Below are positions 34,787-43,252 of a stretch of 64,000 bases of DNA, in pieces. How positions within the stretch are numbered: the first letter of the stretch is position 1; the number at the start of each line of letters is the position of its first letter. The DNA comes from Desulfurococcales archaeon (lineage in GTDB: Archaea; Thermoproteota; Thermoprotei_A; Sulfolobales; Acidilobaceae): the NCBI GenBank assembly GCA_015521705.1, contig WANR01000025.1, forward strand, positions 28,763-92,762, in the 5' to 3' direction. The position numbers and the translations under genes are program-made. Below the pieces are notes generated by a model. That model saw only the letters and a list, made by a program, of their open reading frames with translations, ran no database searches and was not told the origin of the DNA.

Positions 34787-35227
34787 CTAACGGTTTTCAA
34801 CCTCGAAGCATGGCGGCTTATACGGGTCTTTGACGTCAACGCCTAGTTTGAGACAAGCCTTCGCTTGTGCCCCATAATACAGGCACTCAAGACAGTTCTC
34901 TGCGGGCTTACCATCTATCCTTATCCCTAGTCCTCTTCTAACAGTTCTCTCCTCCTCCCCTTTTTCCTCTATTATTGTAGCTGGCTCCCTTGCGGCTGGT
35001 TCCTCAGTTAGGGCCTCTTCTCTCCTTTCTTCCTCTTCTACTTCTTCTGCTTCTGTTTCTTCTCTTTCTATTACTGGCTCTGTTACTGGTTTTTCCTCCT
35101 CTCCAGGATAGAACCTGCACGCCTTGTATCTCTCTGAAAAGCAAGGGAATACAAGCGGGTTTACTTTTCTTTCGGCAGCTGTGCAGAATACCAATGGGCC
35201 CGTTCTCTTAGCGAAGGGGCACGCCAC
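34787..35227 (-). CDS. Unknown protein with two four-cysteine clusters joined by an acidic linker
   Basis: 146 residues, not recognised. Cysteines fall in two sets: C3, C15, C29, C37 at the N-terminus and C112, C115, C125, C140 at the C-terminus, each enough for one zinc or iron-sulfur site. Residues 42-95 between them are Glu-rich and likely disordered. No membrane segment or signal is seen. GTG start behind GTGAGG; a TATA-like stretch lies near 35280. It could be a scaffold or electron carrier; no function is assigned. Confidence 0.6.
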   Translation of the reverse strand: MACPFAKRTGPLVFCTAAERKVNPLVFPCFSERYKACRFYPGEEEKPVTEPVIEREETEAEEVEEEERREEALTEEPAAREPATIIEEKGEEERTVRRGLGIRIDGKPAENCLECLYYGAQAKACLKLGVDVKDPYKPPCFEVENR

Positions 35228-35421
35228 TACTTATCCCTCACGGGGCGCATCCTCCGAGAATATAATTTGTTCCAATTAGTTTAATATTATAATGTCTACT
35301 AAGACACTCCTAGTTCAAGCCCTAACCCTCGTACCAGGCTATAGTACACGGTTTCCACTGTTATAGACACGCCGGTACCTCATACTATTATGAATAATAA
35401 AATTATATTTTGATTTTTATA

Positions 35422-36153
35422 CTACCCTGTGACAGCCTCAGCAGCCTCTCGGGCTAGCAGTATCATTCCATAGAGAGCCGCCAGGGAGGGCAGGATCCCT
35501 CCCACAATGTACCATAGGCCCAGGGCTGCTGGGCTAGCCCCCTTAAGGAAGGAGTACAGCGAGACCGAAACCCCGTGGAGTAGGAACGCTAGCCCAATAT
35601 ACAGTAGTCCCCTGGAGCCTGTCTCCCTCCACATTCTGTCTATGATGTAGAAGCCAGCTAATAGAGGTATTACAACTAGGAACCCATAGACCCTGACTAT
35701 GCTGGAGAGCTCTATTCTCTGGCTTATAGGTTCCACATCGCTTACCATGTTCATGATAAAGGACTGGAACGTGCCAAGAGCCCATACACCTACGGGGATC
35801 CCAAACCGTATTCTCGGATCCCTGATACCCATCAGTTCTATAATGACCGAAGCCTCGGCTCCTGCCCATGCAACTATAAGGGACGCCCTGACAGTATCTA
35901 GGGCTAATAGCCTGGCTAGGTCTTCTCGGGGCACATTATCCCACGAGCCCCCATAGGATGACAGTAGTATATCGTTTATGTACCCGTCTAGAATGCTCTG
36001 TAGACCCACGAAGAATAGCCCTATAGAGAGCGAGAAGAGGGCAGTAAACCTGGATCGAGAATAGACGTAGAGGCCTATACCAGCTGCAATTACCAGTAAA
36101 CCCCCGGTTCCCATCAGGAACAATGTCCTGACGTCAACCATTTCCCCGTCCAC
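35422..36153 (-). CDS. Predicted seven-helix membrane protein, unknown
   Basis: 243 residues with about seven hydrophobic segments, beginning TLFLMGTGGLLVIAAGIGLYV and ending LWYIVGGILPSLAALYGMILL. Short charged loops (RFTALF, RDPRIRFG, DRMWRETGSRG) suggest the inside faces. No recognised family motif. It stands alone; T-rich sequence follows its stop (minus strand near 35390-35410), and it is divergent from a DAO-type oxidoreductase. Could be a sensor or transporter; not assigned. Confidence 0.6.
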   Translation of the reverse strand: MDGEMVDVRTLFLMGTGGLLVIAAGIGLYVYSRSRFTALFSLSIGLFFVGLQSILDGYINDILLSSYGGSWDNVPREDLARLLALDTVRASLIVAWAGAEASVIIELMGIRDPRIRFGIPVGVWALGTFQSFIMNMVSDVEPISQRIELSSIVRVYGFLVVIPLLAGFYIIDRMWRETGSRGLLYIGLAFLLHGVSVSLYSFLKGASPAALGLWYIVGGILPSLAALYGMILLAREAAEAVTG

Positions 36154-36246
36154 CTCCCCCTAATAGCATAATAGGATTACCTAAAAGACTTTGTTAGCAC
36201 TGAGAATAGATATTCTTTAGTGGTTTGGGCTTGGAGGCTGATTTTG

Positions 36247-37305
36247 GTGGCTTCACCGGATTTCGTAATACTTGGGGGAGGGATAGCTGGATCCGCTGTG
36301 GCAATAGAGCTCGCAGAAAGGGGCTATAGCGTGGAGCTGGTAGCAGCCAACGAGGGTTCTATCAGCCTTGCGGCAGGCGTATTCGTCACTATAATGCCTG
36401 AGAACCTAATGCAGCTGGTCAAGGAATCCATGAGTTTCTATGAAAGAAATAAGTGCCTCAAAACAGTCATTTCTAGGGGCTCCCTAGTAATAGCAGACAA
36501 GAGGAGGGCGTCTAGGATACTTTCTATTCACTCGGAGTGGGGGTTCCCGACACGCATTATTAGTTTTAGCGACCTCGAGGACGAGCTGAGGGAAAGGCTA
36601 GTATTGGAGGATGGCGAGGAGCTACTTTATACAGATGAATTCCTGTTTGACGTCGGCAAGCTCATTGAATGCCTCTACAAGAGAATGAGGTCTCTCGGGG
36701 TAGCCCTTAGTAGAGCCAAAGTTAAGAGCCTTAACGACATAAGCGGTCTCGCCAGAGGATCCGAGGTGATAGTGGCTGCAGGCGCTTACACAGGGCTCCT
36801 TATAGGAGAGCTTCGGGAAAAGTCTCTCATTTATAGGTGCCAAGCCCTTACAGTAAACTGTCAGGGCATTAGTGTCATACTTGAGGATCTAGTCAACGGG
36901 TTCTACTCGGTTCCTGTAGAAGCCTCGTCCTCGATAATCGGGGACGGCTCTAACGAGATCCTGGACTCCCCGTTCAAGGGGTACGTCTATGACCTGGAAG
37001 ACGCCTATACTGTACTAGAAAAGTACGCGAGGAGGGTCAGGGGGGCTGAGTCATGTTATATAGGTAGGGTGTGGAGCGGGCCCTGCATAGTGGGTAGAGA
37101 CGGGTACCCGCTGTTGGGCCGCGTAGGAGATGTGATAGTCGCTACAGGATTTAACGGGTCTGGGCTCTCCCTGGCCCCGGGCTCGGCTGCTCTCCTAGCC
37201 GACTATATAGAGGGTAAGATAAGGAGTGTCCCCGGGCACCTGGACTGCAGCCGGGATCTGAGGTTCAAGCCAAGCAAGATCCTGGAGCCCTACGACCTGG
37301 TCTAG
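36247..37305 (+). CDS. FAD-dependent amino-acid oxidase-family (DAO) oxidoreductase
   Basis: 352 residues with an N-terminal FAD loop FVILGGGIAGSAVAIELAERGYSVELV, a middle substrate domain, and a C-terminal VIVATGFNGSGLSLAPGSAALLADYIEG that closes over FAD, as in glycine/sarcosine oxidases. It oxidises an amine or amino acid by family; the substrate is unknown. The frame opens with ATG-like codons upstream at 36220, but GTG at 36247 has GGAGG eight bases before it and starts directly at the Rossmann fold, so it is used. Confidence 0.82.
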   Translation: MASPDFVILGGGIAGSAVAIELAERGYSVELVAANEGSISLAAGVFVTIMPENLMQLVKESMSFYERNKCLKTVISRGSLVIADKRRASRILSIHSEWGFPTRIISFSDLEDELRERLVLEDGEELLYTDEFLFDVGKLIECLYKRMRSLGVALSRAKVKSLNDISGLARGSEVIVAAGAYTGLLIGELREKSLIYRCQALTVNCQGISVILEDLVNGFYSVPVEASSSIIGDGSNEILDSPFKGYVYDLEDAYTVLEKYARRVRGAESCYIGRVWSGPCIVGRDGYPLLGRVGDVIVATGFNGSGLSLAPGSAALLADYIEGKIRSVPGHLDCSRDLRFKPSKILEPYDLV

Positions 37306-37377
37306 CAGATTACGCTCTCGCATCTTTTATAGCCAGAACCCGCCTCTCCTAGAAATAGTGTATGGAGGAGACGCTCT

Positions 37378-37644
37378 TTGAGAAACACCCTGGCTTGGTC
37401 TAGGTGCGCGGTCTGCGGGAGGAAAACCGCTGTCTTCGAGTGCAGAGTAGGGGGGAGACGCCTAGAGCTCTGCCTCTTCTGCATATCAACGCTCGCCTTG
37501 TATGGAAAAGCCAGATGCCCCGAGGCCGTGCTTTCGATAAAAGTGCCAAGGGCCCTGCAGCCTGTAGCAGAGACAGCAAGAGAGGAGCCAGACGAAAGAC
37601 TGATAGAGGCGCTCCGAAAGGCTACAGGGCAAAAAGCCTCGTAG
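37378..37644 (+). CDS. Small zinc-ribbon-like protein
   Basis: 88 residues with C10-x2-C13, C22, C32-x2-C35 and C47, consistent with one zinc ribbon plus extra cysteines. The C-terminal 40 residues are helical and charged. TTG start placed seven bases after GGAGGAG. It begins 72 bases after the DAO gene and precedes two genes in the same direction. No family is recognised; a nucleic-acid or protein-binding role is only a guess from the fold. Confidence 0.6.
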   Translation: MRNTLAWSRCAVCGRKTAVFECRVGGRRLELCLFCISTLALYGKARCPEAVLSIKVPRALQPVAETAREEPDERLIEALRKATGQKAS

Positions 37645-37723
37645 AACCAGTGGTTGGCAGCGTTAATGATTTAGACTCGAACGCGTCTATGTATGAAAAT
37701 ACTGGCTTTGGAAGGTGTAGGAG

Positions 37724-38050
37724 TTGAGCGGGGAGGAGAGGCCTCTGGAGGAGAGGCTCAGAGAGCTCCTAGCCTCCATGAAGGACTGGGAGAGGAAGCC
37801 CATTATAAGTATAGGCTCGATCATCGTAGAACTGGTAAAGCTGCCTAAGAGAGAGCTGAAGAGGGGCTTGGAGCCGGAAAAATTAGCTATCCATGTGAGG
37901 ATGAAAGACGCGTTTAAGGGTGTCATAGTAGAGAATGAGAAAGAGTTGGAGGATCTTGCAATGGCCGTCCAGAATAGGAAGGTCAGGGAGGTAGCAAGGG
38001 CCCTTGAAGCGGTTAATGAGGAAAGGAAGGTCGTGGAATATAGCTTGTAA
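37724..38050 (+). CDS. Hypothetical charged protein upstream of the GPT-like gene
   Basis: 108 residues, mostly helical and rich in Glu, Lys and Arg (LEERLRELLASMKDWERKP, later ENEKELEDLAMAVQNRKVREVARALEAVNEERK). No cysteines, signal or membrane segments. TTG start just after GGTGTAGGAG. Nine bases separate it from the transferase gene, so they are probably co-transcribed. Function not recognised. Confidence 0.6.
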   Translation: MSGEERPLEERLRELLASMKDWERKPIISIGSIIVELVKLPKRELKRGLEPEKLAIHVRMKDAFKGVIVENEKELEDLAMAVQNRKVREVARALEAVNEERKVVEYSL

Positions 38051-38074
38051 GGTTTAATTGTGGAGGAGCAGTCT

Positions 38075-39079
38075 TTGCTCGAACCCGTCTATCTGGCGCC
38101 GGCTGCTCTGGTAGCCTTTATGACAAGCTACGTGGCTACAGGCAAGTGGATAAATGTAGCCAGACTGATAGGCCTCGTCGGTAGGGATATGAATAAGGGG
38201 GATGACAGGCTAGTAGCCGAGGCTGGCGGTGTGTGGCCCCTCATAGGGGCTCTCTTCGGGCTCTTAACCCTTGAATCCCTCTACATATACGTAGAAGGCT
38301 TGCAGTACAGGTTCATCGACCTTATGTCACTCTCCCTTGTACTACTCATGTCGGCATTCTTGGGCTTCATGGACGACATACTTGGGTGGAAGAAGGGGCT
38401 GAAGATATGGCAGAGAGTAGTCTTCATGGCCCCCATAGCTGTTCCTTTAGTAGCGGTAAAGGCTGGCGTCTCTGTAGTGTCGCTTCCCCTGGTAGGAGTC
38501 GTAGACTTTGGAATACTCTACCCCCTAATCTTGATACCCATAGGAATCCTGGGGGCCTCAAACGCATTCAACATGATAGGAGGCTATAACGGGCTCGAGG
38601 CAGGCATGGCCTCGGCGATCATGGCGTTCACGATGGCCTATTCCCTGCTTAAGGGACTGGATCTCGCCTTCCAGGCGTCAGTAATAATGCTCCTCTCCCT
38701 GTTAGCCTTTCTGGCATACAACTGGTACCCTGCAAGAGTGTTCCCAGGGAACGCTTTTACTTACGGGTTCGGAGCTTATTATGCCAGCCTTGTGATCCTC
38801 GACGACTTCCAGAAGTTCGGCCTAGCACTTTTCTCCCTTTATTTCCTGGAGCTGGCGCTTTTCCTTAGAGGGCTGGCCAACGGTGTATACAAGGAGAACT
38901 TTGCCAGGGTGACTCCAGACGGCCTAAGACCTCCATACGATAAATCGTACAGCGTGACCCATATAGCGTTGAAGATCCAGCTACTGCTACGGGGGAAGGC
39001 TACGGAGAGAGGAGTGACACTTACACTGATCTGCATGCAATCAGTCATAGGGGCCCTAGCGCTCATAGCCTACTCATGA
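38075..39079 (+). CDS. Polyprenyl-phosphate GlcNAc-1-phosphate transferase-like (GPT/MraY superfamily)
   Basis: A polytopic membrane enzyme of the MraY/WecA/Alg7 superfamily: about ten hydrophobic segments, the aspartate motif FLGFMDDILGWKKGLK and the NAFNMIGGYNGLEAG motif with N and D/G residues that bind the nucleotide sugar. By family it transfers a sugar-1-phosphate from UDP-sugar to dolichyl phosphate, the first step of N-glycan assembly. The frame opens with GTG at 38060. The TTG at 38075 lies six bases after GGAGGAG and is chosen. Confidence 0.88.
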   Translation: MLEPVYLAPAALVAFMTSYVATGKWINVARLIGLVGRDMNKGDDRLVAEAGGVWPLIGALFGLLTLESLYIYVEGLQYRFIDLMSLSLVLLMSAFLGFMDDILGWKKGLKIWQRVVFMAPIAVPLVAVKAGVSVVSLPLVGVVDFGILYPLILIPIGILGASNAFNMIGGYNGLEAGMASAIMAFTMAYSLLKGLDLAFQASVIMLLSLLAFLAYNWYPARVFPGNAFTYGFGAYYASLVILDDFQKFGLALFSLYFLELALFLRGLANGVYKENFARVTPDGLRPPYDKSYSVTHIALKIQLLLRGKATERGVTLTLICMQSVIGALALIAYS

Positions 39080-39117
39080 CAGGGCCCAGATTAGGGGCAG
39101 ACTGTAAAAGCGGCAAC

Positions 39118-39130
39118 CTATTTAACTATA
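39118..39130 (+). promoter_or_regulatory. Promoter of tRNA-Trp
   Basis: CTATTTAACTATA lies 36-48 bases before the tRNA 5' end, giving a transcription start near 39150 and a leader of about 16 bases for RNase P to remove. Confidence 0.45.
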
Positions 39131-39165
39131 ATCGTGCATGGATCAATTAGTTGGGGGAAGGTCAC

Positions 39166-39260
39166 GGGCCCGTAGCTCAGCCAGGCAGAGCGGCGGACTA
39201 CTGGGCGGGCCGAAGCTCCAGACCCGTAGGTCGGGGGTTCAAATCCCCCCGGGCCCACCA
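39166..39260 (+). tRNA. tRNA-Trp(CCA) with an 18-base intron at position 30/31 and encoded CCA
   Basis: Acceptor GGGCCCG pairs with CGGGCCC; the discriminator is A, then CCA. D stem GCTC/GAGC; T arm GGGGG-TTCAAAT-CCCCC. Removing 39197-39214 joins GCGG to G and gives the anticodon stem GCGGG/CCCGT around the loop CTCCAGA, with anticodon CCA at 39218-39220. The splice sites fit a strict bulge-helix-bulge: central helix CGGC (39191-39194) with GCCG (39209-39212), bulges GG^A and AA^G, and flanking GAG/CTC. Alternative joins that place the intron at 31/32-33/34 leave an A-C mismatch at 31-39. Mature length is 77 with CCA. Confidence 0.92.
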
Positions 39261-39602
39261 CACAAAGAACATAAGGCTCCTCGAGACAGCCCTAAAATAG
39301 GCTACAGGAGGTATTCTCTGGCAATTATTTGGCAAGCACTTTATTTGGACTACTAGCACACGTATTTAGTCCCTTTTCCCCAAGACAGCGCGGGTAAAGG
39401 ACTCCCAGGGATGCTTTTAAAGGGAAAACCATCGTAACAGGGGCTTCATCGCTTCCCGCTAGATACAGGCAGGGGCTTATTTCGGTGTCCCCTGCCCCGG
39501 ATTCCGCGGTTCACAGCTTAGCCGTAGTATGATTGATTGAGAGGAACCATGTTTTATCTGTTTCGGGCCTTCAGGTCTGGAAGGCTTAGTAGCCAGGAGT
39601 CC
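39261..39602. other. Long intergenic region with two hairpins, candidate small RNA
   Basis: 342 bases without a plausible frame. A TATA-like CTTTTAAAGG lies at 39413-39422. Downstream come an eight-base perfect stem, GGCAGGGG and CCCCTGCC with a 13-base loop (39468-39496), and a six-base stem, GCCTTC and GAAGGC with a seven-base loop (39567-39585). The second may serve as a terminator signal for the minus-strand peptidase gene. No C/D or H/ACA boxes could be assigned. Confidence 0.35.
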
Positions 39603-41528
39603 TTATAGTGTCTCCTCTCTGCTTGGATCGCTTTGCCGCTGCTCTTCAGGCTTCCTGTGTTTCGGCAATCCTATCTTTTCGTCGAGCCAGGAGAGTATTA
39701 GCTTCAATCTTTTAACTCTATGCCTAGGCTCTGCCCTTATGGAGTGCCCGTGGCTGCCTTTAGTGAAGACCACGAGCCGTGACTCTTTTCCATGCATTTT
39801 CAGTGCCACATGCATAGCTAGGGCCTGGTCTATGAAGCACCTATAGTCCTCCATGCTGTGTATGAGCATTACGGGAGTATCGACGTTTGAAGCCTTAAAG
39901 ACGGGGCTCTTATCAACGTAGTTGTCCAGGTTATCTAGAGGGTTCCCACCTATCTGGTCCGGGTCGAACCAGTAGCCTATGTCGGATGCCCAGAAGTCCG
40001 AGATCCAGTCTGCTATGCCGTTTTCGCTTATGGCTGCTTTGAACATTTTGGTCCTAGTTATAATAACGTTCGTCATATAGCCGCCATAGCTTATTCCGGT
40101 AACAGCCATCCTGTCCCTGTCAACTTCATCTCCGTACTCTTCTAGGACACGGTTGAGAAAGGCCATGAGCTGCTCGTAGTCGTCCCTGCCATATCTACCC
40201 CTTATATCGGCGAACTCCTCCGAGTAGCCGCTACTACCCCGCGGGTTGGAATATGCCACTACGAAGCCCCTGGAGGCCATGAGCTGCATTTCCGGGTAGA
40301 AGGCATAGCCATACATCGCCTTAGGCCCCCCGTGAATATAGAGGATTAAGGGCTTCTTACCCTCGATGGGGGGTAGTAGAACCCATCCCTCCACAGTATC
40401 GCCGCCGACCCTTACCTCGACCCTTCTGGGAGTTACCAGGTTGTACTTGCGCTTGAACCACTCGTTAACCCTGGTTACCTTCTTTACCCCGCCGTCTTCA
40501 TACTTGTAGACCTCAATAGGCGTGTTAGGCGTCGATGCTATCATGAATAGATCCCTGCCATTAGAGTCGACGTCGTACACATACATGTCATCCTCTAAAA
40601 CCACCTCCAGCGATCCATCAATGACACGGGCTATAGGCGTCCTGCCGGAGTCCAGGTAACTTATGACAACTCCTCCCTCATAGCTTCCTCCCACCCGGCT
40701 GATCTCCCTGTCTAATAGGCCGCATGTAACGCATCTAAGGCTCCCGTCTTCCAGTACATAGAGCCTGTAGTGGCTCGAAAGTCCTCGTTCGAGTTTATGG
40801 GCAATAACGTAGAGATCACCATCGACGCACTTGATGTCGCTTATAGAGTAGCCCCTGGCCAACTCTTCTACAACACCGCCTCTATAAGCCTTGAGGGCAT
40901 GTATATGGGGTTCCGACCAGCCGGTGGGGACGTAGTAGTATATTGCATCCCCGCACGCCGCAACGCCCCTGACACCATTGGGTTCTATGAATTCTAGCCT
41001 TGTTGCCCCTGAATGCGCGTCCACCAAGTGCAACTGGTTCCTCAGAGCTGATACAAAGCCAGAACCGTCAAACCATAGAGGAAGCTCATCCGCGATCACA
41101 TAATCCCCGTCTTCGTCATACAACTCCCTTCTAGGCACAGGTGAAATAACGGCGATTTCATCGTCATTAACCCACTCAACCCCACTAATCCCATGCTTGA
41201 ACCAAGCCACTAGCCTGGGCTCGCCCGCTCCGCCCCAAATATAGAGCCCTGCCCCCTTATCGCCTCTCCGCGCGTCTCTTCTCCCCTGAAACGTTAAGAG
41301 GCGGCCGCTGGGGCTCCATCTGGGCATTGAATAATCCTTCCCGTCAAGGTATATCTCGGCACCCTTCTCTATAATAGTCAAGGTTGTCCTGGACTCGTTG
41401 CGCTCGACATCAGACCGCGTCAATATAAATGCAGCACTGCCACGCGAAGAGACTCTAAGATCCGAGAGCCTCGCTATCCTAACAACGTCCTCCACTTCTA
41501 TAGGCCTGGCCACCCTAGAACCCCCCAC
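39603..41528 (-). CDS. S9-family serine peptidase (acylaminoacyl-peptidase/DPP-like)
   Basis: 641 residues: an N-terminal beta-propeller region of about 370 residues and a C-terminal alpha/beta-hydrolase domain. The catalytic serine is in VTGISYGGYMTN, the aspartate in MLIHSMEDYRC and the histidine in GSHGHSIRAEPRHR. LILYIHGGPKAMYGYAF forms the oxyanion region. No signal peptide, so cytoplasmic; family members remove acylated residues or cleave short peptides. Its start lies five bases after the acyl-CoA dehydrogenase stop. Length is typical (600-680). Confidence 0.9.
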   Translation of the reverse strand: MGGSRVARPIEVEDVVRIARLSDLRVSSRGSAAFILTRSDVERNESRTTLTIIEKGAEIYLDGKDYSMPRWSPSGRLLTFQGRRDARRGDKGAGLYIWGGAGEPRLVAWFKHGISGVEWVNDDEIAVISPVPRRELYDEDGDYVIADELPLWFDGSGFVSALRNQLHLVDAHSGATRLEFIEPNGVRGVAACGDAIYYYVPTGWSEPHIHALKAYRGGVVEELARGYSISDIKCVDGDLYVIAHKLERGLSSHYRLYVLEDGSLRCVTCGLLDREISRVGGSYEGGVVISYLDSGRTPIARVIDGSLEVVLEDDMYVYDVDSNGRDLFMIASTPNTPIEVYKYEDGGVKKVTRVNEWFKRKYNLVTPRRVEVRVGGDTVEGWVLLPPIEGKKPLILYIHGGPKAMYGYAFYPEMQLMASRGFVVAYSNPRGSSGYSEEFADIRGRYGRDDYEQLMAFLNRVLEEYGDEVDRDRMAVTGISYGGYMTNVIITRTKMFKAAISENGIADWISDFWASDIGYWFDPDQIGGNPLDNLDNYVDKSPVFKASNVDTPVMLIHSMEDYRCFIDQALAMHVALKMHGKESRLVVFTKGSHGHSIRAEPRHRVKRLKLILSWLDEKIGLPKHRKPEEQRQSDPSREETL

Positions 41529-41533
41529 TCTCG

Positions 41534-43198
41534 TTATATACGGTTACCGTATTCCGCTAGCAAGCCCCTCAGACTTATAATATCCCACAAGACTTCCTCC
41601 CTCGGCCTGTCGGGTAGCCTGCCCTTGACGAAGTACTCATAATAGGCCATGGCAACATCGTGGAACCTCTCATCAGCTATGGAAGCCAAGCGCTCCAGCT
41701 CTATAGTAGCGAGTATACTCCCAATAGTTCTCAGGGAATCCTTGGAGTAGAATTCCACTAACTCAGGGCTCATAGAACCCAGTTTCTTCACTTCCTCAAC
41801 TAGGTGGCCCAATAGTTTGGAGGCGAAGCCCTTATCGTATCCTTCGCTAGCCGCTCTTTCGGCATCTCTTAGTAGCTCGAGGTGGGCCCTCTTCTTCCTC
41901 ATAGCCTCCAACATGTCTAGGGCCTGGATGTTGCTGGTGCCCTCCCATATCGGCGTTATCATAGCCTCCCGGTGCCACCTTTCTATAGGGAACTCTTGGA
42001 GAAAGCCCAGTCCTCCCAGTAGCTCCATAGCAGCCGCGGTGACTCGCGACGACGTCTCTGCGGTGATGTTTTTAGCTATATGGGTCACGAGCCTGGCGTA
42101 ATGGTATTTACTGGTATATGGCGGCCTGTCCTGCCATGAAGACTCAAATAGGGTAGCGGCCTTCATGGAAAGGGCTAGTGAAGCCTCTATATCGGCCTCC
42201 ATCAAGAGGAGATCCCTTTTCACTAGCTCATGGTCAATAAGCTTCTTGCCGAAAGCGCGCCTGATAAGAGAGTACAGGAACGCTTCCAGGTAAGCCTTCC
42301 TTGCTATACCTACTGCCCCGGCACTATTGGCTATTCGGGATACCATTAAATCCTCCATGACGTAGTATATACCCTTATCCTGCTCGCCCAGCATGTATGC
42401 CCTGGATCCTAACAGCTCGACCTCACCAGTGGGCACAGCCCTGGTTCCAGACTTCCACTTGAGCCTAGTGACCCTATAGTTGAGCTTCCCATCGAAAACC
42501 CTAGGGACAGAGAAGAGGGAAAGCCCCTTGGCACCAGGCCTTGAGCCCCTGGGCCTTGCAGTGACTAGGGCTACATCAGCTATCCCAGCAGCGCTGGCAA
42601 AGTACTTGTAGCCTGTGAGTGACCAAAGCCCGGATCCTAGGCTCTCGGCTATGGTCTGGTTAGCTCCAAGGTCGCTACCTCCCTGCACTTCGGTAAACCA
42701 GGTAGCGCCGAAGGCTAGAGGCCGCCTAGCGCCGACGAGCCTCTTCCAGTAATCCCTGAGCACTGTGTTAGAGTACTTGTAGAGCGCGTAGGCCGTCTGC
42801 ATATTAAGGGTTAGAATGCAGCTGATGCCAGGGTCTGCTATGAGGTATATGGATGCGTAGTGGCCGGCCCATGCACCCCTAACCAGGGGTTCCTTATCGA
42901 CTCCATATTCCAATAGTAGCCTCTCCAGGACGACCTTCTCCATGGGATCCAGCCACGAGAAATCCGTCCTTTCACCTCTTATGCTCCAGTTAAAGAGCAG
43001 CGGGCTGCTGGCAATGTCGACGCGGTAGGACACCTCGAGAACCTCCCTGCCCACGTAACGGCCCAGGGACTCGAGTGCCGAGTCATCGAGGGACAGAGCA
43101 CTGGCTATGCTCCTGAGAGGCCCGTCAATAGAGTAGTGGTTAAGCCCATAACTCAAAGAAAGCTCCTCTAGGCCAAACAGGGGCATCCATGACACCAT
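41534..43198 (-). CDS. Acyl-CoA dehydrogenase, AidB-like long form
   Basis: 554-residue flavoprotein. Family motifs: FGATWFTEVQGGSDLGANQT (FAD and substrate loop), WSLTGYKYFASAAGIADVALVTARP, and MITPIWEGTSNIQALDMLEA, where WEGT holds the likely catalytic glutamate region. About 150 residues longer than ordinary acyl-CoA dehydrogenases, closer to the AidB-like branch, whose substrates are poorly known. ATG start. Together with the thiolase, the thioesterase and other enzymes of the window it suggests fatty-acid or amino-acid acyl-CoA degradation. Confidence 0.88.
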   Translation of the reverse strand: MVSWMPLFGLEELSLSYGLNHYSIDGPLRSIASALSLDDSALESLGRYVGREVLEVSYRVDIASSPLLFNWSIRGERTDFSWLDPMEKVVLERLLLEYGVDKEPLVRGAWAGHYASIYLIADPGISCILTLNMQTAYALYKYSNTVLRDYWKRLVGARRPLAFGATWFTEVQGGSDLGANQTIAESLGSGLWSLTGYKYFASAAGIADVALVTARPRGSRPGAKGLSLFSVPRVFDGKLNYRVTRLKWKSGTRAVPTGEVELLGSRAYMLGEQDKGIYYVMEDLMVSRIANSAGAVGIARKAYLEAFLYSLIRRAFGKKLIDHELVKRDLLLMEADIEASLALSMKAATLFESSWQDRPPYTSKYHYARLVTHIAKNITAETSSRVTAAAMELLGGLGFLQEFPIERWHREAMITPIWEGTSNIQALDMLEAMRKKRAHLELLRDAERAASEGYDKGFASKLLGHLVEEVKKLGSMSPELVEFYSKDSLRTIGSILATIELERLASIADERFHDVAMAYYEYFVKGRLPDRPREEVLWDIISLRGLLAEYGNRI

Positions 43199-43252
43199 GG
43201 TTTTGGGCTCCCATCAATGCTTTAATAGCTTCAGCAGGCACTGCAAACTGTC

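Noticed and set aside
39520..39545. ATGATTGATTGA resembling a box C in the gap after tRNA-Trp.
   Set aside because: No CTGA box follows within guide distance.
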